From NCBI GenBank assembly GCA_049680295.1, contig JBAUHN010000381.1, positions 1 to 24,361 of the forward strand: a DNA stretch of 24,361 nucleotides. Reading direction: 5' to 3'. The stretch's first letter is position 1; the number at the start of each line of letters is the position of its first letter. This stretch comes from JBAUHN01 sp049680295. Its GTDB lineage: Bacteria > Pseudomonadota > Alphaproteobacteria > Rhodobacterales > Rhodobacteraceae. Positions 6,983 through 15,009 of this stretch are shown piece by piece. A program made the position numbers and the translations under genes. Under the pieces are notes generated by a model that was given only the letters and a program-made list of their open reading frames with translations, was not told the DNA's origin and ran no database searches.

Positions 6983-8088
6983 TTTCTCAAGTCCTTCGCC
7001 TTTGTCCCGTCCTTCACTCGATGTGACAGACTCATTTCGGCGACTTCACGCGGCGCATTGGCGACTTCAGATGCCCAGTCGCGAAAAGTCGAGCGGAAAC
7101 CATGCACAGTGATGCCCTCGATCTGCATCCGGCGCAACAGCATCAGCATCGACATATTCGACAAGGGCTTGTGCCGCTTTTGCCCTTCAAACACGTACTC
7201 CGAAGACATCGCCCTCAACGGCTCGATGATCTCCAGCATTTCATCCGTTAGCGGGACTCGGTGGAGTTCTCCGGTTTTCATCCGTTCTTCTGGGCAACTC
7301 CATAACCTTGCTTCAAAGTCGACTTCCTGCCAGCGCATTCCCAACACTTCACCTGTGCGCGATCCGGTGAGACAAGTGAACATCAGTGCCTTAGCAGACA
7401 TCGCGTTGCGGGTTTTCAGGTCGGCATAGAAAGCGGGCATGTCTTTCCACTCCATCGCCTTGTGATGTTTCACCTTGGCTTTCACCTTGGGCAACACGCC
7501 TCCGTCTTTTATCGCCGTTACGGGGTTCTCGCCCGACCGGAAACCTTTTGAGCGTGCCACGTCCAGAACAGTCTTGATCCGTTGCGCCAACCGTCGCGCC
7601 GTCTCATGCTTCTCTGTCCAGATTGGGGCGAGGCACATCATCACTTCGGGCTGGCCGACACTGTCAATCGGCATGCGCCCGATCTTGGGGAAAGCATAGT
7701 CGCGCAAAGTGTTGATCCACTGTTTGCCGTGTTTGGCATTCTTCCACGTCGGCATGCGGTCGATATGAACCTGTTGTGCCACCTCTTCAAACGTCGGCAC
7801 CTCTTGGCATGCGCCAAAGCGTGGGTTTAGACCTTGCTTCGCCATGCGCCGATATTCCAACGCCCGCTCCCGCGCTTGGTTTAATGAGACGATGTCCGCA
7901 CCGCCCAAACCAAAGTCTGTGCGCAATGGTGCGCCCTTCTTGTTCTTCTGGCCTTTGACAACGACGCGCACGATCCACCTTCGGGCACCTGATGGGTCAA
8001 CTACGAGATAGAGGCCGTTGCCGTCGCCATGCCGCCCAGCGCCAAGGTTTTCCACCAACTTCTTTGTTAGTTTGCCGGATAGGGTCAT
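6922..8088 (-). pseudogene. P4-type tyrosine integrase lacking the catalytic tyrosine
   Basis: A 388-residue protein from the ATG at 8088, whose A is shared with the upstream stop (TAATG). An in-frame ATG at 8100 would add four residues. The N-terminal arm-binding DUF4102 domain, about residues 3-95, contains GDGNGLYLVV, typical of P4 integrases. The core-binding domain follows, then the catalytic domain with Arg244 (TGSRTGEVLG), Lys271 (RMKTGE), His329-x2-Arg332 (VHGFRSTFRDW) and His356 (SLSHRV). In this family a Tyr should follow about ten residues after the last His, in an AYxR context. Here the chain runs into Lys-, Arg- and Cys-rich sequence and stops 32 residues later, with no Tyr in place. 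The reading frame was evidently cut or shifted near residue 358. It is probably inactive. Confidence 0.8.
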
Positions 8089-8543
8089 TAGGCGACCCAT
8101 CTTCTAAGGAACTTACTAAGTAAGTCGATGCCGCCCATGTTCGTGCAACCACAAAGATGGGATTCCACCAATTCCCAAGGCAAGACGTTCCTCAAGGCTC
8201 CGCATTGAGGTGCATTTCGGTTAGGCGCTTCTACCACTGCCTTAAAGGCTGCGTCTAATCGGTCGCTCTCGACGCCAACTGCTTCAGCCAGCCAAAACAA
8301 CATCGGCGCGCACTGTCCGTGGTTATAAACGAACCGAGCATCACGCCCGCGTACCACATTTCGCGAATAGGCTCCCGGCCGCCCATCATACTCCCGCAAC
8401 CACCCAAGCCAGTGTTCTTTCTGGGTCGTGCACCAAGCACCGTTGTAGCCAGCACCTTCTTGAAGCGCGTCCGCGAGGCTCAGATGATGGGGTGAGTCAG
8501 GATCAAGCTGCTTGATACGTCGTCTAAACTCACGCAGCTTCAT
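8088..8543 (-). CDS. Unrecognised conserved-type protein next to the integrase
   Basis: A 151-residue protein. The ATG at 8543 is chosen because GGAGGG lies five bases upstream; the open frame extends to 8582. I know no function. Visible features are a charged start (MKLREFRRRIKQL), Trp-rich motifs (HWLGWLREYDG), RFVYNHGQCAPMLFWLAEA, and near the C terminus NVLPWELVE. Proteins of this kind occur in Rhodobacterales mobile regions, which is recollection, not a search. Its stop overlaps the integrase start (TAATG), so the two are translationally coupled and probably belong to the same element. Confidence 0.72.
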   Translation of the reverse strand: MKLREFRRRIKQLDPDSPHHLSLADALQEGAGYNGAWCTTQKEHWLGWLREYDGRPGAYSRNVVRGRDARFVYNHGQCAPMLFWLAEAVGVESDRLDAAFKAVVEAPNRNAPQCGALRNVLPWELVESHLCGCTNMGGIDLLSKFLRRWVA

Positions 8544-8650
8544 CATCGCCCTCCAAAAAATACCACATTCCATACCACTCAAGGAACGAATATTGACGCC
8601 ATCGAAAGAAACTCAAGACAAACGTGAAATCGCGCAAGCTCCACATAACA

Positions 8651-8676
8651 AAAGAAAAAGGCCGCGCAATGCGACC
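8651..8676 (-). terminator. Intrinsic terminator after tRNA-Ser
   Basis: Read on the minus strand, GGTCGC at 8676-8671 pairs with GCGGCC at 8665-8660 (one G-U pair) around a 5-base loop, and TTTTTC follows immediately. It is placed 27 bases after the tRNA 3' end, as expected for ending the tRNA transcript before the island genes. Confidence 0.75.
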
Positions 8677-8702
8677 TGATTAAACTCAACAAAATGGTGG
8701 TC

Positions 8703-8792
8703 TGGCGGAGACGAAGGGATTCGAACCCTCGAGACCCTTCCGGGCCTACTCCCTTAGCAGGGGAGCGCCTTCGACCACTCGGCCACGTCTCC
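8703..8792 (-). tRNA. tRNA-Ser (anticodon GCU)
   Basis: On the minus strand the acceptor stem GGAGACG (8792-8786) pairs with CGTCTCC (8713-8707), followed by discriminator G and an encoded CCA (8705-8703). The D-arm begins TGGCCGAGTGG. The anticodon arm CTCCC-CTGCTAA-GGGAG gives anticodon GCT, decoding AGC and AGU. A long variable arm and the T-arm GGGTTCGAATCCC complete a class II serine tRNA. Its 3' end faces the integrase block, consistent with use as an attachment site. Confidence 0.97.
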
Positions 8793-8795
8793 GCC

Positions 8796-9691
8796 GACCC
8801 GTATGCCTTGCAAACCCATGTTTAACAACAGTTTTTTTCAAAAAACTTGCAAAAACCCTAAGTCACTGTTTTTGTTGATTTTCATCGGTTTTAGGCAGTT
8901 TTCACCGGCTTTTGCGGCAGTATCGTGCAAAATACGCGCATCGCATTTCGGCTTAGTTCTGTTCAGATCGTACTTTTTTACGCACGATCGTCTTATGCAA
9001 TCTCCTGCCACTGCACTCCTCTTTCAACTCCGGCACCTAGGTCTCGGCCGCCTCGAAAAGTCGGAGCCATTTGTCGGAACGGGATTTCATCACGGAAATC
9101 TATTGACGCCGCGCCACCGCTTCGGCTGGAATTCGCGTGGCGATCGCCAGCGCCCTCTCGGCAGGTCAAGCAGTGTCAGATTTCTGTGCACCTTGCCAGC
9201 GTCAGGCGTTTTCGCCCAAAATGAAATACTGTCCGAAAACCGAAGCCCGCTTGCTGACATGTTGAAAGTAACGTTGTGCTTTTGGCGTCAGATGTCGCTT
9301 CAAGGGGTATTTTGTTGTCAATAACCCAATTCCAGCGCGCTTGTTTGTCCAGTTATTCGCAACAGTTCCGGGCGCCCCAATGAATTGTGTCGACACTCAG
9401 ACTCCTGCACCCCTGAATCGGGCGATAACCTGCCGATAGATCGAACAAAATGAGGTGTAATTTCTCACTGCGGGTATTAAAAATTTCCTTTTATTAGCAA
9501 TATCTTACTGCATATTCTTCACTCATGTGGCTGCAAAAACAGGCAGAGATTTGCGCAATTCCGGAACGGGTTGCGGTGCCCCTTGCCCAAGTTTTGACAC
9601 ATCATCGTTTTGATATCTGAGCCAATCGTGGCGTCGCTCTGCTGCGGTAAAAATGCAGGTGAATGCATAACAACATAAGGGAGATTTTGTA
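8796..9691. other. Long gene-free region between tRNA-Ser and the RTX gene
   Basis: About 0.9 kb without a supportable gene. The plus-strand frame 8803-9324 has no credible ribosome binding site or family features. The proximal 150 bases are T-rich and must contain the tRNA-Ser promoter on the minus strand. Near the RTX gene there is a TTGACA at 9594-9599, but no good -10 element at standard spacing. AAGGGAG just before the RTX start is its ribosome binding site. Decayed coding sequence or an unrecognised RNA is possible. Confidence 0.45.
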
Positions 9692-12600
9692 ATGAGCCAG
9701 GAAATCCGTGGAACACGTCATTCCAACCATGCTGTCGCTGGCAGCGGTGCGCAAACGCTTGAGATGGGTGATGGAAATGACCGCATTGTTTCCCTTGCTG
9801 ATGGTGGGGAACCGGATCCGGCACAAACGGACGGTGCAGATGGCCGGGTGACTGCTGCTGTTGCCGCGGACAGTGCAAACGATACGTTCACAGGCGGGCG
9901 CGGGAAAGACCGTTTCGAATTTCATGCGCTGATCGATGCCAAAGCTGAAGTGATTGCGCAGCACACCGATGCCGCAGGGCGAACCAATTGGGCTAAAGTT
10001 GCCGGTGAAAACGACAATGTGCATGACCATTGGGTCAACGGCTTTGGCATGGACACAATCACGGATTATTCAAAGGCGGAAAACGACAAAATTATCGTCA
10101 AGGGCCATACGGCGACGCTGTCCAACATAACTTATGGTGAGGACGAAGGCGGCACTTATTCTTTGGTTACCATTATCAGTCAGCAAGGCGACGGTGGTGC
10201 GGGCGGTGCCAACACGGCCACTGGCGCTCATGACGAAGATCCCCTGGGCCAGATCAAAGTATACGGCGACCGGGTCGAAACCGGGGATGTCGAGGTCATC
10301 AATACCAACGACGGGATTGATCGTCTCTATCACGCGGACAAGGCATTTAGCGGTATCGACGCGAACGTCACACAAGAGGTTTACAGTAACACTGACAGCA
10401 CAAATTACGACGGGTCTTTGTACAGGCAGCAGGATATCGTGCATATTGGCGAAGGCCGTCAGACCGTCGATGCCGGTGGCGGCAATGACCGGATTTACAG
10501 CTACTCGGACGGTGGAGAGCCAGATCCAGCACAAACAGACGGATCGGCGGGTCGGGTCAATCCACCAGTGGCAGAGGGCGCAGCAGATGACGTTGTAAAC
10601 GGTGGACAAGGCAAAGACGTTTTCGCCTACCGTTTGTTGCTGAATGCCAAGGACAACATACTCGAAAAGCATACGCGTGACGATGGTTCCGTGAACTGGC
10701 GCAAAGTCGCAGGTGAAAACGATAATGTGCATGATCACTGGGTCGAAGGGATCGGCGACGATACCATTCTGGACTTCTCCAATCAGGATGGTGATAAAAT
10801 CGACATTCGTGGGCATACGGTTGAAATCGCGTCGATTACATATGACGAAGACAGCGGCGGTGACTATTCTTTGATAGCTCTGCGGTCGCAGCAGGGCGCG
10901 GGCGGCGGCGCCCATGACGAAGATCCGCTTGGATCCATCAAGGTCTATGGGGATAAGGTCACCCAGGACGACATCTATGTAAAAGCCCAGGTATTCTATG
11001 GCGTTGATCAGCTTGAAGAGATTGCACAGAAAGAGGTGGAAAGCCCTGCGGACACACCGGAACGGATCGTGTCGCAGCCGCAATGGGGGGCCGCTGATCC
11101 TGAATCGATTGATCTGACATTTACCGGTTCGGACAGAGGCGACGTGATCAAAGCCGGCAGCGGATCGCAGACCGTGGATGGGGGCGCTGGCAGCGACAGG
11201 CTGATTTCATATGGTGATAATGGGGAACCTGATCCGGCGCAGACCGCAGGGGCGGACGGTCGCAAGAATGCGCCGCTTGCCGATGGAGCCGCCGATGATA
11301 TCTTCACGGGTGGCACCGGCCGCGATCGGTTTGAGTTTCACGCGCTCCTGAACGCCTCTGCCGAGGTTGTTGCTCAACATACGAACGCCAAAGGCCATGT
11401 GAATTGGCGGGGCGTGGCAGGTGAAAATGACAACGTTCACGACCATTGGGTTCAGGGCTTTGGTGATGATGTGATCACCGATTTCAGCAAGGCGGAACAG
11501 GATAAAATCATTATCCGGGGCCATACGGTTGAAATTGCCGATATCACATACGGGTCTGATACAGATGGGGATTATTCCTTGATCCGCGTCATAAGCCAAC
11601 AGGGCAATGGTGGCGCAGGCGGTGCCAACACAGCAACCGGCGCTCATGACGAGGATCCGCTGGGAACGATCAAGGTTTACGGCGACAAAGTCACAAAGAA
11701 TGACATCCAGGTGCAAGCCGCTGGCGTATTTGACGGGGTGGACCGGCTGAATACGGTTGATGCGCTTGCCGACTATAACGGCGGCAGTCAGGAATTTGCA
11801 TCTTCGATCGATGGCGACAGCATTGTCACTGCGTCTGACGATGTCAGCACCCGTGACCTGATCAAGATCGGCTCTGGTGCGCAGGACGTTTCAGCCGGTG
11901 CGGGACGCGACAAGATCACTGTCTATGCTGACGCTGGCGAACCTGATCCGGCCCAGACCCCCGGTGCCGCGGGACGTATCAATCCGCCGGTAAGTCCTGC
12001 GCTGACGACCGATGTGATATCGGGTGGACAGGGGAAGGATGTGTTCAAATTCAACATGCTTTTGAATGCCACTGCTGCCGTTCTGGCCCGCCATACCCGT
12101 GACGATGGATCCGTTAACTGGCGCAAAGTTGCCGGAGAAAACGACGCGGTCCATGATCATTGGGTCGAAGGCATCGGCGACGACGTTCTTTTGGATTACT
12201 CAAACCAGGACGGCGATCAGATCATCGTGCGGGGCCACACTGTCGAGATTGCAGGCATCACCTATGATGCAGATGATCTTGGTGATTATTCATTGATCTC
12301 TTTCCGCTCGCAACAAGGGGACGGCGGTGGGGCGCATGACGAAGACCCGCTTGGGACATTGAAAGTCTATGGTGACAAGGTCACCGAAAACGACATCAAG
12401 GTTCAGGCTTCCGGCGTATTCGACGGCATTGATATTTTTGAGCCGCGCACAGATGTACCTGAGGCTTTGATCGGCACTAAGCAGTCGGAGACGCTGAACG
12501 GAACGTCCCTGGCGGATAATATCCATGGCAGAGGTGGCAACGACGTAATTATCGGCGGTGACGGGGATGATTACGCCTTCGGCGAGAGCGGGCGCGACAC

Positions 12601-12970
12601 ATTGCTGGGCGGTGCCGGGAACGACTGGCTGGAAGGAGGATCGGGCAACGACACTGTAAACGGAGGCGACGGCGAAGACACTATTGTGGTGGACTCCGGG
12701 CGCGATGTGCTGATCGGAGGCGATGATGCCGACATATTCACCTTCCTTGGTACGGCACGTGGTGGACAAATCCTTGATTGGGAAGATGGTATCGACTTGA
12801 TTGATTTGTCGCGCGCCAAGGAAGTCGACGTTTTCGATGATATTTCAATCAACCAGACGTCCGATATGACCGCTACGATCCAGTTTGCAAATGACAACTG
12901 CGGACAGGTCGAGATTGAGATAATCTCAGAGACGAGCTTTTCCCTCGGGGTGGAGGATTTCCTTCTTTGA
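9692..12970 (+). CDS. Large RTX-type calcium-binding repeat protein, predicted secreted
   Basis: A 1092-residue, strongly acidic protein. Four large repeats occupy about residues 17-203, 250-430, 487-674 and 726-904. Each contains a GG-x-G-x-D calcium-type turn, GEPDPAQT, VAGENDNVHDHWV (one change in repeat 4), GAHDEDPLG and KVYGD+V. Residues about 925-1018 are classical RTX nonapeptides (GGAGND, GGSGND, GGDGED). The last 75 residues resemble the C-terminal signal region of type I secreted proteins (DLIDLS..., ending VEDFLL), and there is no N-terminal signal peptide. It is expected to be exported by an ABC-type I system encoded elsewhere and to fold when it meets calcium outside the cell. 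No enzymatic domain is recognisable, so adhesion, a surface layer or matrix binding are guesses. AAGGGAG precedes the ATG. A hairpin follows the gene. Confidence 0.92.
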   Translation: MSQEIRGTRHSNHAVAGSGAQTLEMGDGNDRIVSLADGGEPDPAQTDGADGRVTAAVAADSANDTFTGGRGKDRFEFHALIDAKAEVIAQHTDAAGRTNWAKVAGENDNVHDHWVNGFGMDTITDYSKAENDKIIVKGHTATLSNITYGEDEGGTYSLVTIISQQGDGGAGGANTATGAHDEDPLGQIKVYGDRVETGDVEVINTNDGIDRLYHADKAFSGIDANVTQEVYSNTDSTNYDGSLYRQQDIVHIGEGRQTVDAGGGNDRIYSYSDGGEPDPAQTDGSAGRVNPPVAEGAADDVVNGGQGKDVFAYRLLLNAKDNILEKHTRDDGSVNWRKVAGENDNVHDHWVEGIGDDTILDFSNQDGDKIDIRGHTVEIASITYDEDSGGDYSLIALRSQQGAGGGAHDEDPLGSIKVYGDKVTQDDIYVKAQVFYGVDQLEEIAQKEVESPADTPERIVSQPQWGAADPESIDLTFTGSDRGDVIKAGSGSQTVDGGAGSDRLISYGDNGEPDPAQTAGADGRKNAPLADGAADDIFTGGTGRDRFEFHALLNASAEVVAQHTNAKGHVNWRGVAGENDNVHDHWVQGFGDDVITDFSKAEQDKIIIRGHTVEIADITYGSDTDGDYSLIRVISQQGNGGAGGANTATGAHDEDPLGTIKVYGDKVTKNDIQVQAAGVFDGVDRLNTVDALADYNGGSQEFASSIDGDSIVTASDDVSTRDLIKIGSGAQDVSAGAGRDKITVYADAGEPDPAQTPGAAGRINPPVSPALTTDVISGGQGKDVFKFNMLLNATAAVLARHTRDDGSVNWRKVAGENDAVHDHWVEGIGDDVLLDYSNQDGDQIIVRGHTVEIAGITYDADDLGDYSLISFRSQQGDGGGAHDEDPLGTLKVYGDKVTENDIKVQASGVFDGIDIFEPRTDVPEALIGTKQSETLNGTSLADNIHGRGGNDVIIGGDGDDYAFGESGRDTLLGGAGNDWLEGGSGNDTVNGGDGEDTIVVDSGRDVLIGGDDADIFTFLGTARGGQILDWEDGIDLIDLSRAKEVDVFDDISINQTSDMTATIQFANDNCGQVEIEIISETSFSLGVEDFLL
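9740..10300 (+). repeat. RTX protein repeat 1 (A type)
   Basis: Residues 17-203. A-type marks: FEFHAL after the GGRGKDR turn, AQHT, GFG after HDHWV, YSKAENDKI, and the longer QGDGGAGGANTATGAHDEDP loop. Close to repeat 3. Confidence 0.8.
10439..10981 (+). repeat. RTX protein repeat 2 (B type)
   Basis: Residues 250-430. B-type marks: LLLNAK, KHTRDDGSVNWRKVAGEND, VEGIGDD, SNQDGD, and a shortened loop QQGAGGGAHDEDP lacking the GGANTAT insert. Close to repeat 4. Confidence 0.8.
11150..11713 (+). repeat. RTX protein repeat 3 (A type)
   Basis: Residues 487-674. It shares FEFHALL, AQHTNAKG, QGFGDD, FSKAEQDKI and the full GGAGGANTATGAHDEDP loop with repeat 1, 470 residues earlier. Confidence 0.8.
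11867..12403 (+). repeat. RTX protein repeat 4 (B type)
   Basis: Residues 726-904. It shares MLLNAT, RHTRDDGSVNWRKVAGEND, VEGIGDD, YSNQDGD and the short GDGGGAHDEDP loop with repeat 2, 476 residues earlier. The usual DN before VHDHW reads DA here. Confidence 0.8.
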
Positions 12971-12993
12971 TTTCAAATCGGTGTGAAAACATT

Positions 12994-13018
12994 CCGCAGG
13001 GCTTATCAAGCCTTGCGG
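12994..13018 (+). terminator. Hairpin after the RTX gene, terminator-like
   Basis: CCGCAGGGCTT at 12994-13004 pairs with AAGCCTTGCGG at 13008-13018 (one wobble) around a 3-base loop. It begins 24 bases after the stop. No T-run follows, so it may stabilise the 3' end rather than terminate by itself. Confidence 0.5.
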
Positions 13019-13151
13019 GACTGAACATGGGCCAAGTCCCACATTCTCCTGTTTCCCCTTCGGCGACCCAAACAGATAGACAACTGCATGTTATTTGGTG
13101 GATGTCATAACGCGTGCTTTAATGGCAGACTATTTTTTGAAAGGACGTCGA

Positions 13152-13598
13152 ATGGTACGTATGGTTTGTTTGATTGCGGCTTTCATATTAATGACGGCGA
13201 ACGCAGGCCGTGCCGAAATAGCTGCACTGACAGGAGATATCTGGTCGGTTTGTGGCTGGGATGGCAGCGCAACATGGAACGATACGCTGCTGGTTTTTAC
13301 AAACCAAATACCTGGAAATGATGTTGTTCATTTGGAAGGATACTTTGACTGGCGAAGCAATCACGGATACGCTGGGCGAGAACACTTTTCGGGGACCATA
13401 ACATCGGATGGGACGCTCAAGCTGCAGGGTTTTCGTTTGCAGGGAAATCAGAATATCACAACTTCCCGATATCATGCGAAACTTGCTGCCAGCGGCACCG
13501 CGCTGCTCGAAGGTGTTTGGCTCGACGGGGTTCCAGGAATCTGGGGTGCTGTTCGCGACGGCGGACATGGTTCGGCGTCGGCGCTTTGCAATCGCTGA
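13152..13598 (+). CDS. Small predicted secreted protein, function unknown
   Basis: A 148-residue protein from the ATG at 13152, chosen because AAGGA lies six bases upstream and because it gives a good signal peptide: Met-Val-Arg, a hydrophobic stretch (VCLIAAFILMTANA), then Gly-Arg-Ala before Glu-Ile. The frame extends upstream to 13095 without those features. The mature part has two Cys residues, one near the start (WSVCGWDGS) and one near the end (SALCNR), that could form a disulphide, and a beta-rich pattern of alternating hydrophobics with many Gly and Trp. I do not recognise the family. It follows the RTX gene in the same direction by about 180 bases, but shared function is not shown. 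Confidence 0.7.
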   Translation: MVRMVCLIAAFILMTANAGRAEIAALTGDIWSVCGWDGSATWNDTLLVFTNQIPGNDVVHLEGYFDWRSNHGYAGREHFSGTITSDGTLKLQGFRLQGNQNITTSRYHAKLAASGTALLEGVWLDGVPGIWGAVRDGGHGSASALCNR

Positions 13599-13691
13599 CC
13601 TGCAGTCCTGAGCCGCTTACTTAATTGCGGTCGGCGCCGCTTGTTTGGAAACATAGTACGAACGACAATCAGACCGGTTGGGCCGCGAAAC

Positions 13692-13720
13692 GCAAAAGAC
13701 GCCGCCCCCAATTCAGCGTC
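13692..13720 (-). terminator. Weak terminator candidate after ychF
   Basis: On the minus strand GACGC (13720-13716) pairs with GCGTC (13702-13698) around a 13-base loop and is followed by TTTTGCG. It begins four bases after the ychF stop. The stem is short and the loop long, so confidence is low. Confidence 0.35.
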
Positions 13721-13723
13721 GTT

Positions 13724-14821
13724 TCAGGTGTTAAACAGAAAATGTAACACGTCACCGTCTTTGACGGTGTAGGATTTCCCTTCGGCGCGCATTTTGCCAG
13801 CCTCTTTTGCCGGGCCCTCACCGCCCAGAGACACAAAATCATCGAAAGCGATGGTTTCGGCACGGATAAAGCCTTTTTCGAAATCACCGTGGATGACACC
13901 AGCCGCTTTGGGCGCCGATGTGCCGGACTTGATGGTCCAGGCGCGGGCCTCTTTTGGGCCGACGGTGAAATATGTCTCAAGATGCAACAGTTCGTAGCCT
14001 GCGCGGATCAGGCGGTCCAATCCTGCCTCAGACAGGCCCATTTCCTCAAGAAACATCGTGGCCTCATCCGGTTCCAGCTGGCTGATTTCTTCTTCGATCT
14101 GGGCCGAGATGATCACGTGGGCATTGCCCTGCGACGCGGCCATTTCCGCGACTTGGGAGGAAAACGCGTTGCCCATCGCCGCCTCGGCCTCGCCCACGTT
14201 GCACACGTACAGCACCGGTTTGGTGGTCAGCAGTTGCAACATGCGCCATGCTTTGCGGTCGTCGTCATCTACGTCAACAACACGCGCAGGCTGTCCGTCC
14301 TCAAGAACGGCAAGGGCCGCGCGCAGCAACCGGTCCTGTTGCACCGCATCCTTGTCACCCCCCTTAAGTTTGCGCACCAGTCCGTTCAAACGCTTTTCAA
14401 TGCTTTCGATGTCCGCAAGCATCAGTTCGGTGTCAATGGTTTCGGCATCGGCGACGGGGTCAACACGTCCTTCAACATGGGTGACGTCGCCGTCCTCAAA
14501 ACAGCGCAACACATGGGCGATGGCGTCGACCTCGCGGATGGTGGCAAGGAACTGATTGCCCAGACCTTCGCCTTTGGACGCGCCTTTGACGAGACCAGCA
14601 ATATCAACAAACGTCATCCGCGTCGGGATGATCTGCTTTGAGCTTGCAATGGCGGCCAGTTTCTCAAGCCGCGCATCGGGCACCGCCACTTCCCCGACGT
14701 TCGGTTCAATCGTGCAGAACGGAAAGTTTGCGGCCTGCGCTGCGGCGGTTTTGGTCAGCGCATTGAACAATGTGGATTTCCCCACATTGGGCAAGCCCAC
14801 GATCCCCATTTTGAAACCCAT
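13724..14821 (-). CDS. ychF: YchF/OLA1 family ribosome-binding ATPase
   Basis: A 365-residue protein, the normal length. The start at 14821 (MGFKMGIVG) is preferred over the in-frame start at 14911 because GGAGAG lies just upstream and the family begins here. The P-loop GLPNVGKST is at 9-17 and the switch/G3 region DIAGLVKGASKGEGLGNQF is intact. The G4 position reads NVGE instead of NKxD, which is the YchF hallmark linked to ATP preference. A coiled-coil insertion (ADIESIEKRLN onward) and a C-terminal TGS domain (YFTVGPKEARAWTIKSG) follow. YchF binds ribosomes and is linked to stress and translation control. In many relatives it is near rplY-pth; here it is about 3 kb away and inverted relative to them. 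Confidence 0.97.
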   Translation of the reverse strand: MGFKMGIVGLPNVGKSTLFNALTKTAAAQAANFPFCTIEPNVGEVAVPDARLEKLAAIASSKQIIPTRMTFVDIAGLVKGASKGEGLGNQFLATIREVDAIAHVLRCFEDGDVTHVEGRVDPVADAETIDTELMLADIESIEKRLNGLVRKLKGGDKDAVQQDRLLRAALAVLEDGQPARVVDVDDDDRKAWRMLQLLTTKPVLYVCNVGEAEAAMGNAFSSQVAEMAASQGNAHVIISAQIEEEISQLEPDEATMFLEEMGLSEAGLDRLIRAGYELLHLETYFTVGPKEARAWTIKSGTSAPKAAGVIHGDFEKGFIRAETIAFDDFVSLGGEGPAKEAGKMRAEGKSYTVKDGDVLHFLFNT

Positions 14822-15009
14822 CTGCGTTCTCTCCGGTAGCGGTTCGGCCTGCTTTCTAGTGCTGCGCTGCGTGGCGTGCAAGCCCGGCTGACATTTGATC
14901 TGTGCGGGCATGCTGCGCGCAGTAACCGTAATCGGGAACCCGCGCGTCAGGCATTGATTTTCCCTGGGGTTTTCGGCATTTGATGCACAGCACCTGAAAG
15001 GCCACCGCT

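Larger units (their letters stand above)
3378..8703. mobile_element. Decayed genomic island integrated at tRNA-Ser(GCU)
   Basis: All supportable genes here lie on the minus strand and are of mobile-element type: two tyrosine recombinases, two small excisionase/AlpA-like HTH proteins, a transposase remnant and unrecognised small proteins. The block ends at the CCA end of tRNA-Ser, a standard integration target for P4-type integrases. The left boundary is not defined: I found no second copy of the tRNA 3' end, so the island may be truncated, may end where the transposon debris lies, or may extend past the window and include the HD/Rieske operon. No cargo such as a defence or resistance gene is recognisable. 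Confidence 0.55.

Noticed and set aside
3045..8703. Second copy of the tRNA-Ser 3' end marking the other attachment site
   Set aside because: Reading through the region to the left I found no match to the T-arm/acceptor sequence, so no island boundary can be called from this window.
8803..9324. 173-codon plus-strand frame in the gene-free region
   Set aside because: It has no ribosome binding site, no recognisable motif and a composition like random translation. It overlaps the probable tRNA promoter region.
10070..11083. 337-codon open frame on the minus strand inside the RTX gene
   Set aside because: It is antisense to a repeat-rich gene with strong family features, and similar antisense frames recur at 11207-11716 and 12290-12769 because the repeats have the same codon pattern. 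No ribosome binding site or family motif was seen.
9740..12403. CRISPR-like or tandem DNA repeat array
   Set aside because: The repetition is at protein level with ~540-base units and diverged DNA. There are no short regular repeats with unique spacers anywhere in the window.
13889..14641. 250-codon plus-strand frame
   Set aside because: It is antisense to ychF, which is certain. GC-rich third codon positions leave long antisense frames open.
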